Source of the DNA: Pseudomonas capeferrum
Lineage (GTDB): Bacteria; Pseudomonadota; Gammaproteobacteria; Pseudomonadales; Pseudomonadaceae
Assembly (NCBI RefSeq): GCF_000731675.1
Contig: NZ_JMIT01000001.1
Location: 374,712 to 438,711 of the forward strand
DNA length: 64,000 bases
Direction of reading: 5' to 3'
A program made the translations under genes and the position numbers. Every line of letters starts with the position of its first letter. Within the stretch, counting starts at the first letter, position 1. Positions 15,601 to 23,997 of this stretch are shown here, piece by piece. The notes beneath the pieces were generated by a model. That model ran no database searches. It was given only the letters and a program-made list of their open reading frames with translations, and had not been told where the DNA came from.

Positions 15601-15616
15601 TGGCACGCACGCTGCA
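15601..15616 (+). promoter_or_regulatory. Sigma-54 (-24/-12) promoter of the 15650-23976 operon
   Basis: TGGCACGCACGCTGCA matches the TGGCACG-N4-TTGCW consensus with one change. The predicted start is near 15627, 23 bases before the ATG at 15650. No other strong promoter is evident before the seven co-directional genes that follow. Confidence 0.82.
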
Positions 15617-15649
15617 ATGGGGCTTTCACGACGCCCAAGGAGCCACCCC

Positions 15650-16705
15650 ATGACACGTGCTACTGCCGCAACGCAAACCGACGACCCTACCGCCCTGGAC
15701 CGCATCTGGTTCACCCGCTGCCCTGTGCCCACCGCCTCGGGCATTGCCTACAAGCTTGGCTGGCTGGACGAAGAGTTCGCCCGTGACGGTTTGCCGGTCT
15801 CGACCCTGCAAGAGGCCCGTCAGCTCGGCCACCACCATTACGATCACCAGCTGCCAGGGCTGTTTCGCGAAGGCGGTAACGTGCCGGCACTGGCCGCCCG
15901 TGCCGCCGGTTCGCCAAGCCGGCTGATCGGCCTGACCTGGATCGAAGAATGGCAGACCATCCTGGTGCGCCCCGACGCAGGCATCCGCAGCGCCGCCGAC
16001 CTGCGCGGCAAGCGCCTGGCCCTGCCAGCCTGGGGCGACAGCCGCCCCGGCAGCATTGCCCGCGCCATGAGCCTGCAGGGCTACAAAGGCGCCCTGGCCT
16101 CGGCCGGCCTGCAGCTGGATGACGTGCAACTGGTGGAGGTGGCGCTGCTCGACCAGGCGAGCGCCGCTACCCCGCAACTGGGCCTGCAGCGCCTGTGGTC
16201 TGGCCTTGATTACCTGGTGCGCGGCGAAGTCGACGCCGTCTACGTGAAGGGCGCGGCAGCTGCCGATGCGGCGCGGCGCCTGGGCCTGGTGGTGGGCGTC
16301 GACCTCGACCTGCTGCCCGACCCGCGCCACCGCATCAACAACGGTACGCCCAGGCCGATCACCGTGCACCAGAGCCTGCTCGACAACCATTTCGACCTGG
16401 TCGCGCGCTTCCTCGCCCAGACCTTGCGCGCTGCCGAGTGGGCCGGGGGCAACCGCGAGGCACTGAACCGCTTCCTCGAAGACGAAACCCGCGCCGGTAG
16501 CCAGGGTGTGGCCGACGCCTACCGCGGGGCCTTCCACACCACCTTGGCGCCGGACCTGTCCGAGCAACGCCTGGCCTTCCTCGGCAGGCAAAAAGACTTT
16601 CTGTACCTGCATGGCTTCCTGGAAGCCGATTTCAGCCTCGCCGACTGGGTCGACCCACGGCCCCTGCAAGCTGCCCATGAACTGCTGGCCCAGCGCCGCG
16701 CCTGA
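15650..16705 (+). CDS. DszB-like sulfinate desulfinase (third homologue, triad intact)
   Basis: This 351-residue protein starts MTRATAATQTDDPTALDRIW, has no signal peptide, and carries Cys24 in FTRCPVPT, His63 in HYDHQ and Arg73 in LFREGGNVP. These correspond to DszB Cys27/His60/Arg70, with the same ten-residue His-Arg spacing and the R-x-G-G motif. The start at 15650 follows an AAGGAG site and the sigma-54 promoter; the upstream extension of the frame is rejected. It is more divergent from the pair at 6562-8681 than those are from each other, so it probably acts on a different sulfinate. It heads an operon with a class II aldolase, an SsuD-like monooxygenase and a Dpp-type importer. Confidence 0.8.
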   Translation: MTRATAATQTDDPTALDRIWFTRCPVPTASGIAYKLGWLDEEFARDGLPVSTLQEARQLGHHHYDHQLPGLFREGGNVPALAARAAGSPSRLIGLTWIEEWQTILVRPDAGIRSAADLRGKRLALPAWGDSRPGSIARAMSLQGYKGALASAGLQLDDVQLVEVALLDQASAATPQLGLQRLWSGLDYLVRGEVDAVYVKGAAAADAARRLGLVVGVDLDLLPDPRHRINNGTPRPITVHQSLLDNHFDLVARFLAQTLRAAEWAGGNREALNRFLEDETRAGSQGVADAYRGAFHTTLAPDLSEQRLAFLGRQKDFLYLHGFLEADFSLADWVDPRPLQAAHELLAQRRA

Positions 16706-16732
16706 CCTTGCACTAGCACCCGGAGATTGAAC

Positions 16733-17464
16733 ATGACCGTACTGATCAACGAACGCCCCGTCACTGCCGAACTGCAAGCCTTCATCGACCAGGTGGTGGC
16801 TGAAGCCGAAGCTGCGTTTACCGTGTTCCGCGAGACCAACACCATCACCGCCAATGGCACGGTCGGTTTCATCGAGCGCGTGCCCGGTGAAGAGCTGCTG
16901 GTGTCGGTGAACTACGGCGGCCCCTGGAACCACCGCAAGCCGCTGCAGGCCACCGTGACCGACTTCTCTGGCAACGTCATCGTCGGCAAGGGCAAAGGCG
17001 GCCTGGGCCGCTACACCAAACTGTTCCACACGCACCCTGACATCACCACGGTCTCGCATGTGCACAGCCCTTACCTCGGCGCCTGGGCCCAGACCCACCG
17101 CACCTTGCCGTTCCACTATGTGCCGGTGCAGCGCTATCAGCTGGCCAGGGAGTTGCCGGTGTACATCGACCGGCGTCAGGCCGAGGTGGACTTCATCCTC
17201 GACAAGATTGCCGAAAACCCGTTCAACCTGGCCATTCTGGAAGCCAACGGCGGCTCCACCGTGTGGGGCAAGCAGGGGCTGCGGGCAACGGCCGAGTTCA
17301 TCTTGTTGCTGGAGGAGGGCGCGCAGATTCAGTTGCTGGCTGATGCACTGGGCGGCTCGCGGCCCTATGGCCCTGGGGTGCTGACCCAGCAGTGGAAGAT
17401 GAGTGGGTTGTATGAGCGCGCAACCGAACTGGGGCTGGTGCCAGGCATCGATCGGCGTAGCTGA
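16733..17464 (+). CDS. Class II aldolase/adducin-family protein
   Basis: This 243-residue protein (MTVLINERPVTAELQAF) has the class II aldolase fold. The metal-binding region is visible as FHTHPDITTVSHVHSPYLGA (His residues near 103-113), and an acidic catalytic residue is expected in the N-terminal half. The ATG at 16733 has GGAGA at the right distance. It is placed between a desulfinase-like and a monooxygenase-like gene in the same operon. Members of this family cleave or decarboxylate phosphorylated or hydroxylated carbon skeletons using Zn or Mn. Its presence suggests processing of the carbon part of the organosulfur substrate, but the reaction is unknown. Confidence 0.85.
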   Translation: MTVLINERPVTAELQAFIDQVVAEAEAAFTVFRETNTITANGTVGFIERVPGEELLVSVNYGGPWNHRKPLQATVTDFSGNVIVGKGKGGLGRYTKLFHTHPDITTVSHVHSPYLGAWAQTHRTLPFHYVPVQRYQLARELPVYIDRRQAEVDFILDKIAENPFNLAILEANGGSTVWGKQGLRATAEFILLLEEGAQIQLLADALGGSRPYGPGVLTQQWKMSGLYERATELGLVPGIDRRS

Positions 17465-17474
17465 TGCGATAGCT

Positions 17475-17493
17475 GGGGCTGCATAGCAGCCCC
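17475..17493. terminator. GC-rich hairpin in the aldolase-monooxygenase gap
   Basis: GGGGCTGC-ATA-GCAGCCCC forms a perfect 8-bp stem with a 3-base loop, 11 bases after the aldolase stop and without a T-tract. It could attenuate transcription or stabilise the upstream mRNA in the operon rather than end it. Confidence 0.5.
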
Positions 17494-17527
17494 CCAAGGC
17501 CTACTCACCCGCTCAAGGAACAGCCCC

Positions 17528-18715
17528 ATGGCAGTAAAAATTCTCTGGTACCTCACCACCCCCGACGGCCCCTATCCCTGGGAGCCAGAAGGCCGCTGGA
17601 ACACCGATTTCGAGCACCTCAAGCAACTGGCCATCGCGGCTGATCGCCTGGGCTTCTACGGCTCGCTGCTCGGCTCCAGCCCCAACGAAAGCCTCGCGGT
17701 GTCGGCCGCCCTGATCGATGCCACATCGCGGCTGCGCTTCCTGGTCGCCCAGCACCCAGGCGAACTGTCACCTGCGGTACTGGCCAAGTGGGCACTCACT
17801 TTCGACCAGTTCTCCAACGGCCGCCTGCTGTTCAATGTGGTCAATGGCAACGACGCAGGCCTGGCCACACTGGGCGTACATTACCCGCACGATGAACGCT
17901 ACGACTTCAGCCTGGAATACTGGCGCGCGTTCCAGGGCTTCTACGCCGGTGAAACCGCGGGCTACCACGGGCGCTACGTCAAGCTCTCGCCACGTGCGCC
18001 AGCGGCGGCCAGCCACCCGCTGGGCGGCTGGCACCCCCCTAGGCAGAAACCCGGCATCCCGCTGTGGGGCGCAGGCACTTCAGCGCCGGGCGTAGCCCAT
18101 TCGGTGCAGTTGCTCGACGTCTACCTGAGCTTCGCCGATACCCCGCAAAAACTCGGCGACAAGTTCCGCCGGGTGGCGGCAGAAGCCGCAAAAATCGGCC
18201 GCGAGCTGACCTATGGCACGCGCCTGCAAATCATCGTGCGCGAGACCGAAGAAGAAGCCTGGGCCCATGCCGAGCGGCTGCTGCAGCGCACCTCGCTGGC
18301 CACCGCCCGGGCGGCCATCGAGCGCCAGCTGCCGGCGGGGCAGACCCTGGACAGCTATGTCAGCGACGACCCGCGCATCCAGCGCAACCTTGACAGCATT
18401 CGCGCCGGGCGCCTGCCCACCGCCCGTGAGCTGGAAATCCACCCCAACGTCTGGCTGGGCCCCAGCCTGTTCGGTTTCAACCTGCTGGGCCCGGCTGCCG
18501 GCACCTACCTGGTTGGCAGCGCCGAACAGGTGGCCGCGCGGATCCGCGAATACGAAGCCCAGGGCACCTCGGCGTTCATCCTGTCGGGCTTCCCGCTGAT
18601 CGACGAAGCCCACCGGGTGGCAGACCTGCTGTTCCCGCTGCTCGACCTGGACCATGGTTTCGAAGTGCCGCGCCTCGGCGCCCAGGCCAAACCGACTGTG
18701 GCGCAACCGGCGTAA
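17528..18715 (+). CDS. SsuD-like FMNH2-dependent sulfonate monooxygenase
   Basis: This 395-residue luciferase-like monooxygenase begins MAVKILWYLTTPDGPYPWEP. It shows SsuD-family features: SRLRFLVAQHPGELSP, then QFSNGRLLFNVVNGND, a WGAGTSAPG segment, and the C-terminal GTSAFILSGFPLIDEAHRVA, which parallels SsuD. It should cleave the C-S bond of a sulfonate or sulfone with reduced FMN from a reductase encoded elsewhere. An AAGGAAC site precedes the ATG. It differs clearly from the SsuD-like protein at 8701-9852, so the island has two monooxygenases of this class with probably different substrates. Confidence 0.9.
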   Translation: MAVKILWYLTTPDGPYPWEPEGRWNTDFEHLKQLAIAADRLGFYGSLLGSSPNESLAVSAALIDATSRLRFLVAQHPGELSPAVLAKWALTFDQFSNGRLLFNVVNGNDAGLATLGVHYPHDERYDFSLEYWRAFQGFYAGETAGYHGRYVKLSPRAPAAASHPLGGWHPPRQKPGIPLWGAGTSAPGVAHSVQLLDVYLSFADTPQKLGDKFRRVAAEAAKIGRELTYGTRLQIIVRETEEEAWAHAERLLQRTSLATARAAIERQLPAGQTLDSYVSDDPRIQRNLDSIRAGRLPTARELEIHPNVWLGPSLFGFNLLGPAAGTYLVGSAEQVAARIREYEAQGTSAFILSGFPLIDEAHRVADLLFPLLDLDHGFEVPRLGAQAKPTVAQPA

Positions 18716-18725
18716 GGAGAGGGTG

Positions 18726-20303
18726 ATGAGTGAGCTGTTTTCGCGCCGGGTGTTTCTCGGCAACAGCCTGGCCGTGGGGGGAGGCTTGCTGCTCGGTGGC
18801 GGGCTGCTCAGCGGCTGCGACGGCGGCGCGCCTGCGGCAACGGCTGGCGCCGCCGCATTGGCGGCCACGCCGGTGCACGGTGGGCGTTTGCGCGTGGGCA
18901 TCATCGACGGTGACCAGGCCGGCAACCTCGATGCTCACAAACCGGTGGGCGGCGGGATCATCCGCGGCTGGGCGCTGTACGCCAAGTTCTGGGAATGGAA
19001 CCCGGATGTCAGCACGCGCCTGGCCCTGGCCGAATTCGCCGAACCGAATGCCGATGCCAGCGCCTGGATAATCCGCATCAAGCCGGGGCTGGAGTTTCAC
19101 CATGGCAAGAGCATCACGGCCGACGACATGCTGTTCTCGATCCTGCGCCTGACCGACCCGCAGTTGGCGTCGCCGTTTGCCGGGCTGGTCGGTGCCATCG
19201 ACCGTCAGGCGCTGCGCAAAGTCGACCCCCGCACCCTCGAGATCCGCTTCAAACACGGGCAGAGTTTCTACCCGCTGGATGAAACGCTGATCAGCTTCGG
19301 CGGCATCGTGCCCACCGACTACCACCCAGTGACCAACCCGGTCGGGGCGGGGCCTTACAAGCTGAAAAGCTTCATCCCCGGGCAGCGCTCGCTCTACACC
19401 CGCTTCGAAAACTACTACAAGCCCAACCGCCCCTATGCCGATGAGCTGGAAATCATCGAATTCAAGGACCAGGTCTCGCGGGCCGCCGCCTTGCGTGCCG
19501 GGCAATTGGACGTGGCCAGCGGGGTGCAGGCCGAGCACAGCGCCTTGCTCAAGGCCGACCCGCGCCTGCGCCTGTACGCCTCGCCCAGCACGTCGTTCAC
19601 CGGCTTCAACCTGAACCTGGCCAAGGCACCCTTCCAGGATGTGCGCGTGCGCCAGGCGTTCCGCCTGCTCGCCGACCGCCAGGAACTGGTAGCGCGCGGG
19701 CTCAATGGCTTCGGCCGCATCGCCAACGACCTGTATTCGCCCCACGACCCGACCTACAACCATGCGCTCGCCCAGCGCCCCTACGACCTCGATCAGGCCC
19801 GTTCGCTGCTGCGCCAGGCCGGGCAGGACGACTTGCGCGTCGAGCTGACCACCACGCCAGGCCCCGGCGTGAATGCCGCCCTGGTGTTTGCCCAGCAAGT
19901 ACAGAAGGCGGGCGTTCAGGTCAAGGTCAACCAGGTCGATGGCTCGGTATTCAACGGCCCGCAGCGCGAGCAGTGGCAGCTGTCGCCGGGGTCGACGCCG
20001 GCCCGCGGCTTCCTCGCCTCGGCGTTGCACAACGATGCCCCGCAGGCCATCTACAACCGCAGCAACTTCCATGACCCTCGCTTTACCGAACTGTTCCACC
20101 AGGCCCTGGCCCAACCGGATCTTGAGCGGCGTAAAGCGCTGGTGCACGAGGCCCAGGTGATCCAGCACGAACGCGGCGGCCTGTTGATCTGGGGCTTTTC
20201 CGACGTGCTCGATGCGGCGTCCGCCAAGGTGGGTGGGCTTGCCCCGGAACAGACCACTTTCGCCTCCTGGCGCTTCGATGAACTCTGGTTGAACCATGCC
20301 TGA
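18726..20303 (+). CDS. Dpp/Opp-type solute-binding protein, Tat-like lipoprotein
   Basis: This 525-residue family 5 (SBP_bac_5) binding protein begins MSELFSRRVFLGNSLAVGGG. A twin-arginine motif (SRRVFLG) precedes a Gly/Leu-rich hydrophobic segment ending in the lipobox LLSGC, so it is probably a Tat-exported lipoprotein. The body carries the usual opening (GGRLRVGIIDGD) and LEIRFKHGQSFYP-type central sequence. The start is set by AAGGAGAGGGTG just upstream. It overlaps the first permease gene by 8 bases. It would capture the organosulfur compound, perhaps a large or conjugated one, for the permeases. Its ligand cannot be read from sequence. Confidence 0.88.
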   Translation: MSELFSRRVFLGNSLAVGGGLLLGGGLLSGCDGGAPAATAGAAALAATPVHGGRLRVGIIDGDQAGNLDAHKPVGGGIIRGWALYAKFWEWNPDVSTRLALAEFAEPNADASAWIIRIKPGLEFHHGKSITADDMLFSILRLTDPQLASPFAGLVGAIDRQALRKVDPRTLEIRFKHGQSFYPLDETLISFGGIVPTDYHPVTNPVGAGPYKLKSFIPGQRSLYTRFENYYKPNRPYADELEIIEFKDQVSRAAALRAGQLDVASGVQAEHSALLKADPRLRLYASPSTSFTGFNLNLAKAPFQDVRVRQAFRLLADRQELVARGLNGFGRIANDLYSPHDPTYNHALAQRPYDLDQARSLLRQAGQDDLRVELTTTPGPGVNAALVFAQQVQKAGVQVKVNQVDGSVFNGPQREQWQLSPGSTPARGFLASALHNDAPQAIYNRSNFHDPRFTELFHQALAQPDLERRKALVHEAQVIQHERGGLLIWGFSDVLDAASAKVGGLAPEQTTFASWRFDELWLNHA

Positions 20304-21375
20304 TCACGCTCACCGTTCCCCACGTACGCCGGCCTGGCTGGCCTGGTTCATAGGCCGTCTGGGCTACGGCCTGCTGACCGCGTGGGTCATCAGCCTGGTG
20401 GTGTTCATCGCCACCCAGGCGCTGCCCTCGGACCCGGCGCGGGTCATTCTTGGCCCCGATGCGCCGCTGCAAAGCATCCTGACCTTGCAGCAGCAACTGG
20501 GCCTCGATCAGCCGATCCTGGTCCAGTACCTGCGTTGGATGGGCGCGGCGCTGCGCGGTGACCTGGGTATTTCGCTGGACTCACAGGTGCCCGTGGCGCA
20601 GCTGCTGTTCGGTCGTCTTGGTCATACCTTGGCACTGCTGGCCGGCGTGCTGGCGCTGGTGGTGCCGCTGGCACTCACCCTCGGCGTGAGCCTGGCCTTG
20701 CGGCGTGATCGTCCGCTGGACCGCTGGGGCTTGTCGGCATTGATCCTGTTGAAGGCCACGCCGAGCTTTCTGCTGGCCGTCGGCCTGGTGCTGCTGTTTT
20801 CCATGCCTGGCATGGGTTGGCTACCGGCGGTGTCGATCCTTGACCCGCAACTGCCCCTGTGGCGGCAGCTGCCGTCGCTGGTGCTGCCGGTGGTTGCCCT
20901 GAGTTTGTCGGCGCTGCCGTACCTGACGCGGATGGTGCGTGCCTCGATGATCGAGGCGCTGGAGTCCGATTATGTGGTTGCCGCCCGCCTGCGCGGCATA
21001 CCGGAGCGGCTTATCGTCTGGCGCCATACCTTGCCCAACGCCCTGACCCCGGCGATCCAGGGCGTGGCGCTGACCCTGCGCACGCTGGTAGGCGGCGCGC
21101 TGCTGGCCGAGGTGATCTTCAGCTACCCCGGTATCGGCACCGCCCTCAATGCGGCGATCCAGATGCGCGACTTGCCGATGATCCAGGGCGTGGTGCTGGT
21201 CATCACCCTGGCCGTGGTGCTGATCAACCTGCTGGCGGATCTGCTCACCGTTCTGCTCACCCCCAAATTGCGCACCGCGCGCCGGGTCAAGATGATCCGC
21301 CGTAACCGGCGCGGCATCCGCCCCTGGTGGCGGCGCGCACGCAGCACACCTGCCCAGGAGGCTACTCATGACTGA
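20296..21375 (+). CDS. DppB/OppB-type ABC permease
   Basis: This 359-residue protein has about six membrane helices; the N-terminal TQALPSDPARVILGPDAP and the DLGISLDSQ motif are typical of DppB/OppB. The EAA-loop region is SDYVVAARLRGIPERLIVWRH (quoted here by its first residues SDYVV and last RLIVWRH). It overlaps both neighbours by 8 bases, indicating translational coupling. The C-terminus is an unusually basic tail (RRARSTPAQEATHD end). It forms half the channel of the importer fed by the binding protein at 18726-20303. Confidence 0.9.
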   Translation: MPDHAHRSPRTPAWLAWFIGRLGYGLLTAWVISLVVFIATQALPSDPARVILGPDAPLQSILTLQQQLGLDQPILVQYLRWMGAALRGDLGISLDSQVPVAQLLFGRLGHTLALLAGVLALVVPLALTLGVSLALRRDRPLDRWGLSALILLKATPSFLLAVGLVLLFSMPGMGWLPAVSILDPQLPLWRQLPSLVLPVVALSLSALPYLTRMVRASMIEALESDYVVAARLRGIPERLIVWRHTLPNALTPAIQGVALTLRTLVGGALLAEVIFSYPGIGTALNAAIQMRDLPMIQGVVLVITLAVVLINLLADLLTVLLTPKLRTARRVKMIRRNRRGIRPWWRRARSTPAQEATHD

Positions 21376-22195
21376 CGCACGCTGGCTGGCCGACCCGCAG
21401 GTGCGGCGCGGCGCCGTGATTACCTCGTGGGTGGTGCTGGTGGCTGTACTTGGCCCCTGGCTCGCGCCCCATGCCCCCACGGCCATGGTCGGGCCGGTGT
21501 ATGGCCCGCCGACTGCCGGTGCGCCGTTGGGGCATGATTTTCTTGGCCACGACTTGCTGTCACGCCTGCTCAGCGGCGGCGTGTCGGTGCTGTGGATGTC
21601 GGTGGCGGCGGCCACCCTGGCGTTGCTGGTCGGGGGTAGCCTTGGCCTGTTGGCCGGGTTCTCGCGCCGTCGGCTGGACCAGGCGATCAGCTGGGCGGCG
21701 GATGTCTCGTTGGCCTTCCCGGACCTGATCCTGGTGCTGCTGATCGTGTCGATGCTTGGCCGTGCACCGTGGCTGATTGTGCTGACCGTGGCCATCGCCT
21801 TCACCCCCGGGGTCATCCGCCTTGCGCGTGGCAGTGCGGTGGCGGTGGCAGGCCAGGAGTTTGTCGAGGCCGCGCAGATGATGGGCTACTCCCGCTGGCG
21901 CATCCTGTTCAACGAAATCCTGCCGAACATTCTTACGCCGCTGCTGGTGCACTTCGGCAACATGTTGACCTGGGCGGTGGGCATGCTCTCGGGCTTGAGC
22001 TTCCTGGGCTACGGCGTAGCGCCGCCTGCGGCCGATTGGGGCCTGATGATCAACGAGAACCAGGCCGGCCTGCTGGTCCAGCCCTTGGCGGTGCTGGCGC
22101 CGGCACTGCTGATTGCCGTGTTCGCCTATGGCACCAATATCCTGGCCGAGGGTATCGGCCGGGTCAGTGCACGTATCGGGGAGAAGCAGCCATGA
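21368..22195 (+). CDS. DppC/OppC-type ABC permease
   Basis: This 275-residue membrane protein has the OppC N-terminal pattern (GAPLGHDFLGHDLLSRLLSG) and the loop EFVEAAQMMGYSRWRILFNE expected for contact with the ATPase. It overlaps the preceding permease by 8 bases and shares an ATGA with the following ATPase. It completes the channel of the Dpp/Opp-type importer. Confidence 0.9.
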   Translation: MTDARWLADPQVRRGAVITSWVVLVAVLGPWLAPHAPTAMVGPVYGPPTAGAPLGHDFLGHDLLSRLLSGGVSVLWMSVAAATLALLVGGSLGLLAGFSRRRLDQAISWAADVSLAFPDLILVLLIVSMLGRAPWLIVLTVAIAFTPGVIRLARGSAVAVAGQEFVEAAQMMGYSRWRILFNEILPNILTPLLVHFGNMLTWAVGMLSGLSFLGYGVAPPAADWGLMINENQAGLLVQPLAVLAPALLIAVFAYGTNILAEGIGRVSARIGEKQP

Positions 22196-23976
22196 CGGCG
22201 GCGGTGAAGATTGCCAGCGACGTGTTGCAGGTCAGTGACCTGCGGGTGGAGCTGGCCGGGCAGGTGGATGTGCTGGCCGATGTCTCGTTCAGCCTGGCAG
22301 CGGGTGAAATCGTTGGGCTGGTGGGCGAGTCCGGTTCGGGCAAGACCACCCTGGCCACCGCCTTGTTGCGCCATGCGCGGCAGGGTGCGCGGATTACCGG
22401 TGGGCACATTGCGGTGGCCGGGCAGGCGGTGCTCGAACTCGAGGGCGAGGCCCTGCGCCTGGCGCGCGGCGGGTTGGTCGGCTACGTCGCCCAGGACCCG
22501 GCCACCGCGCTGAACCCGGCCCTGCGCATTGGCGCATTGCTGCGCGAAACCGTGCTGGCGCATTTGCCGAAATTGCCGGGCGATGCAGTGCAGCAGCGTA
22601 TCCAGGAGACCCTGGTCGATGTCGGCTTGCCGGATGATGCGGCCTTCCTGCGGCGTTTCCCCCACCAGTTGTCCGGTGGGCAGCAGCAGCGGGTGATGCT
22701 GGCACTGGCGTTTGTGCTGCGGCCGAGGCTGATCGTGCTCGACGAGCCCACCACGGCGCTGGACGTCAGCACCCAGGCGCATGTGCTGGACACCCTCAAG
22801 CGCCTGTGCCGAGGCCATGGTGTGGCGGCGCTGTACGTGACCCACGACCTGGCCGTGGTCCGTGACCTGGTCGACCGGGTGATGGTGATGTATGCCGGCC
22901 GGCTGGTTGAAGTGACGGGCCGCGAGAGGTTGTTCAGCGCCCCGGCGCACCCCTACACCCGCGCCTTGCTCGCGGCGATCCCTGACATTGCCCGGCGTCA
23001 GCCGCTGCAAGCCATCGCCGGGCACGCACCGGCACCGGGGCAGCGGCCTGCGGGCTGTGCCTTCGCCCCGCGCTGTGCCCGGCGGCGTGCCGAGTGTGCG
23101 GTGATAGAACCTTCGCTGTCGGCGCTCGACGCGGGTCATCAGGTCGCCTGCCTGGTGCCGCACCGTGAGGTATTGCCCCGTGGCGACGTCGCTGTCGAGT
23201 CGGTCACGGCGCCGGGTGAAGGTGTGTTGCTGGAGGTCCAGGGGCTGGATGTGGCGTACGACCGCCAGGTGCTGTTCGATGTGTCTTTGCAGGTGGCGCC
23301 AGGCGAGTGCCTGGCGCTGGTGGGCGAGTCCGGTTCGGGCAAGACCAGCCTGGCCAGGGCCATCGCCGGGTTGGGCGAGAACGTGCAGGGCCAACTACGC
23401 TATGGCGGCGAGCCGTTGGCGTTTTCGGCGCGTCAGCGTGATGCGCGGCTGCGTCACCAGATACAGTATGTGTTTCAGAACCCTTACCGGGCCTTGAACC
23501 CATGCCAGACGATCGCGCAAACCCTCAGCGCGCCGTTGGCGCATTTTTTTGGTGTACGCGGTGATGAGGCGCATCGCCGGGTCGAGGCGGTGCTGGCGCG
23601 GGTGTCGCTGCCGGCGCGTGTGGCAGGCCTGTACCCGCAGAGTTTGTCGGGTGGCGAGCGGCAGCGCGTGGCGATTGCCCGTGCGCTGATCTGCGAGCCG
23701 CGGTTGTTGGTTTGCGATGAGATCACCTCGGCGCTGGATGTGTCTGTGCAGGCATCGATTCTGGCGTTGCTGCGGGGGTTGCAGGGGGAGGGGCTGGCGG
23801 TGTTGTTTGTGACCCATGACCTTGGGGTGGTGCGGGCGATTGCTGATCGGGTGCTGGTGTTGCGGCGGGGGCGGGTGGTGGAGGAGGGGTCTGTGGAGCA
23901 GGTGCTTGGGTGGCCGGTTGATGATTACACCCGAACGTTGGTGGCGCATTCGCCTCGGTTGCATTTGGGGGGGTAG
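22192..23976 (+). CDS. Fused DppD-DppF-type ABC ATPase (two nucleotide-binding domains)
   Basis: This 594-residue protein has two complete ABC domains in one chain. The first has Walker A GESGSGKTT, signature LSGGQQQR and Walker B LIVLDEPTTALD. After a linker comes a DppD-type iron-sulfur/Cys region (GCAFAPRCARRRAEC). The second has Walker A GESGSGKTS, signature LSGGERQR and Walker B LLVCDEITSALD. I chose the ATG at 22192, which overlaps the stop of the permease by 4 bases; the much longer frame from 21769 lies on top of the permease. It powers the importer and is the last gene of the operon, followed by repeat copy B. Confidence 0.92.
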   Translation: MTAAVKIASDVLQVSDLRVELAGQVDVLADVSFSLAAGEIVGLVGESGSGKTTLATALLRHARQGARITGGHIAVAGQAVLELEGEALRLARGGLVGYVAQDPATALNPALRIGALLRETVLAHLPKLPGDAVQQRIQETLVDVGLPDDAAFLRRFPHQLSGGQQQRVMLALAFVLRPRLIVLDEPTTALDVSTQAHVLDTLKRLCRGHGVAALYVTHDLAVVRDLVDRVMVMYAGRLVEVTGRERLFSAPAHPYTRALLAAIPDIARRQPLQAIAGHAPAPGQRPAGCAFAPRCARRRAECAVIEPSLSALDAGHQVACLVPHREVLPRGDVAVESVTAPGEGVLLEVQGLDVAYDRQVLFDVSLQVAPGECLALVGESGSGKTSLARAIAGLGENVQGQLRYGGEPLAFSARQRDARLRHQIQYVFQNPYRALNPCQTIAQTLSAPLAHFFGVRGDEAHRRVEAVLARVSLPARVAGLYPQSLSGGERQRVAIARALICEPRLLVCDEITSALDVSVQASILALLRGLQGEGLAVLFVTHDLGVVRAIADRVLVLRRGRVVEEGSVEQVLGWPVDDYTRTLVAHSPRLHLGG

Positions 23977-23997
23977 GGGCATGGCTTGGTGCTTTTG

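Noticed and set aside
17475..17493. GCTGC-ATA-GCAGC hairpin as another activator palindrome
   Set aside because: Its half-sites are in a different register from TGCTG-N3-CAGCA and no sigma-54 promoter follows; a terminator/attenuator hairpin is more likely.
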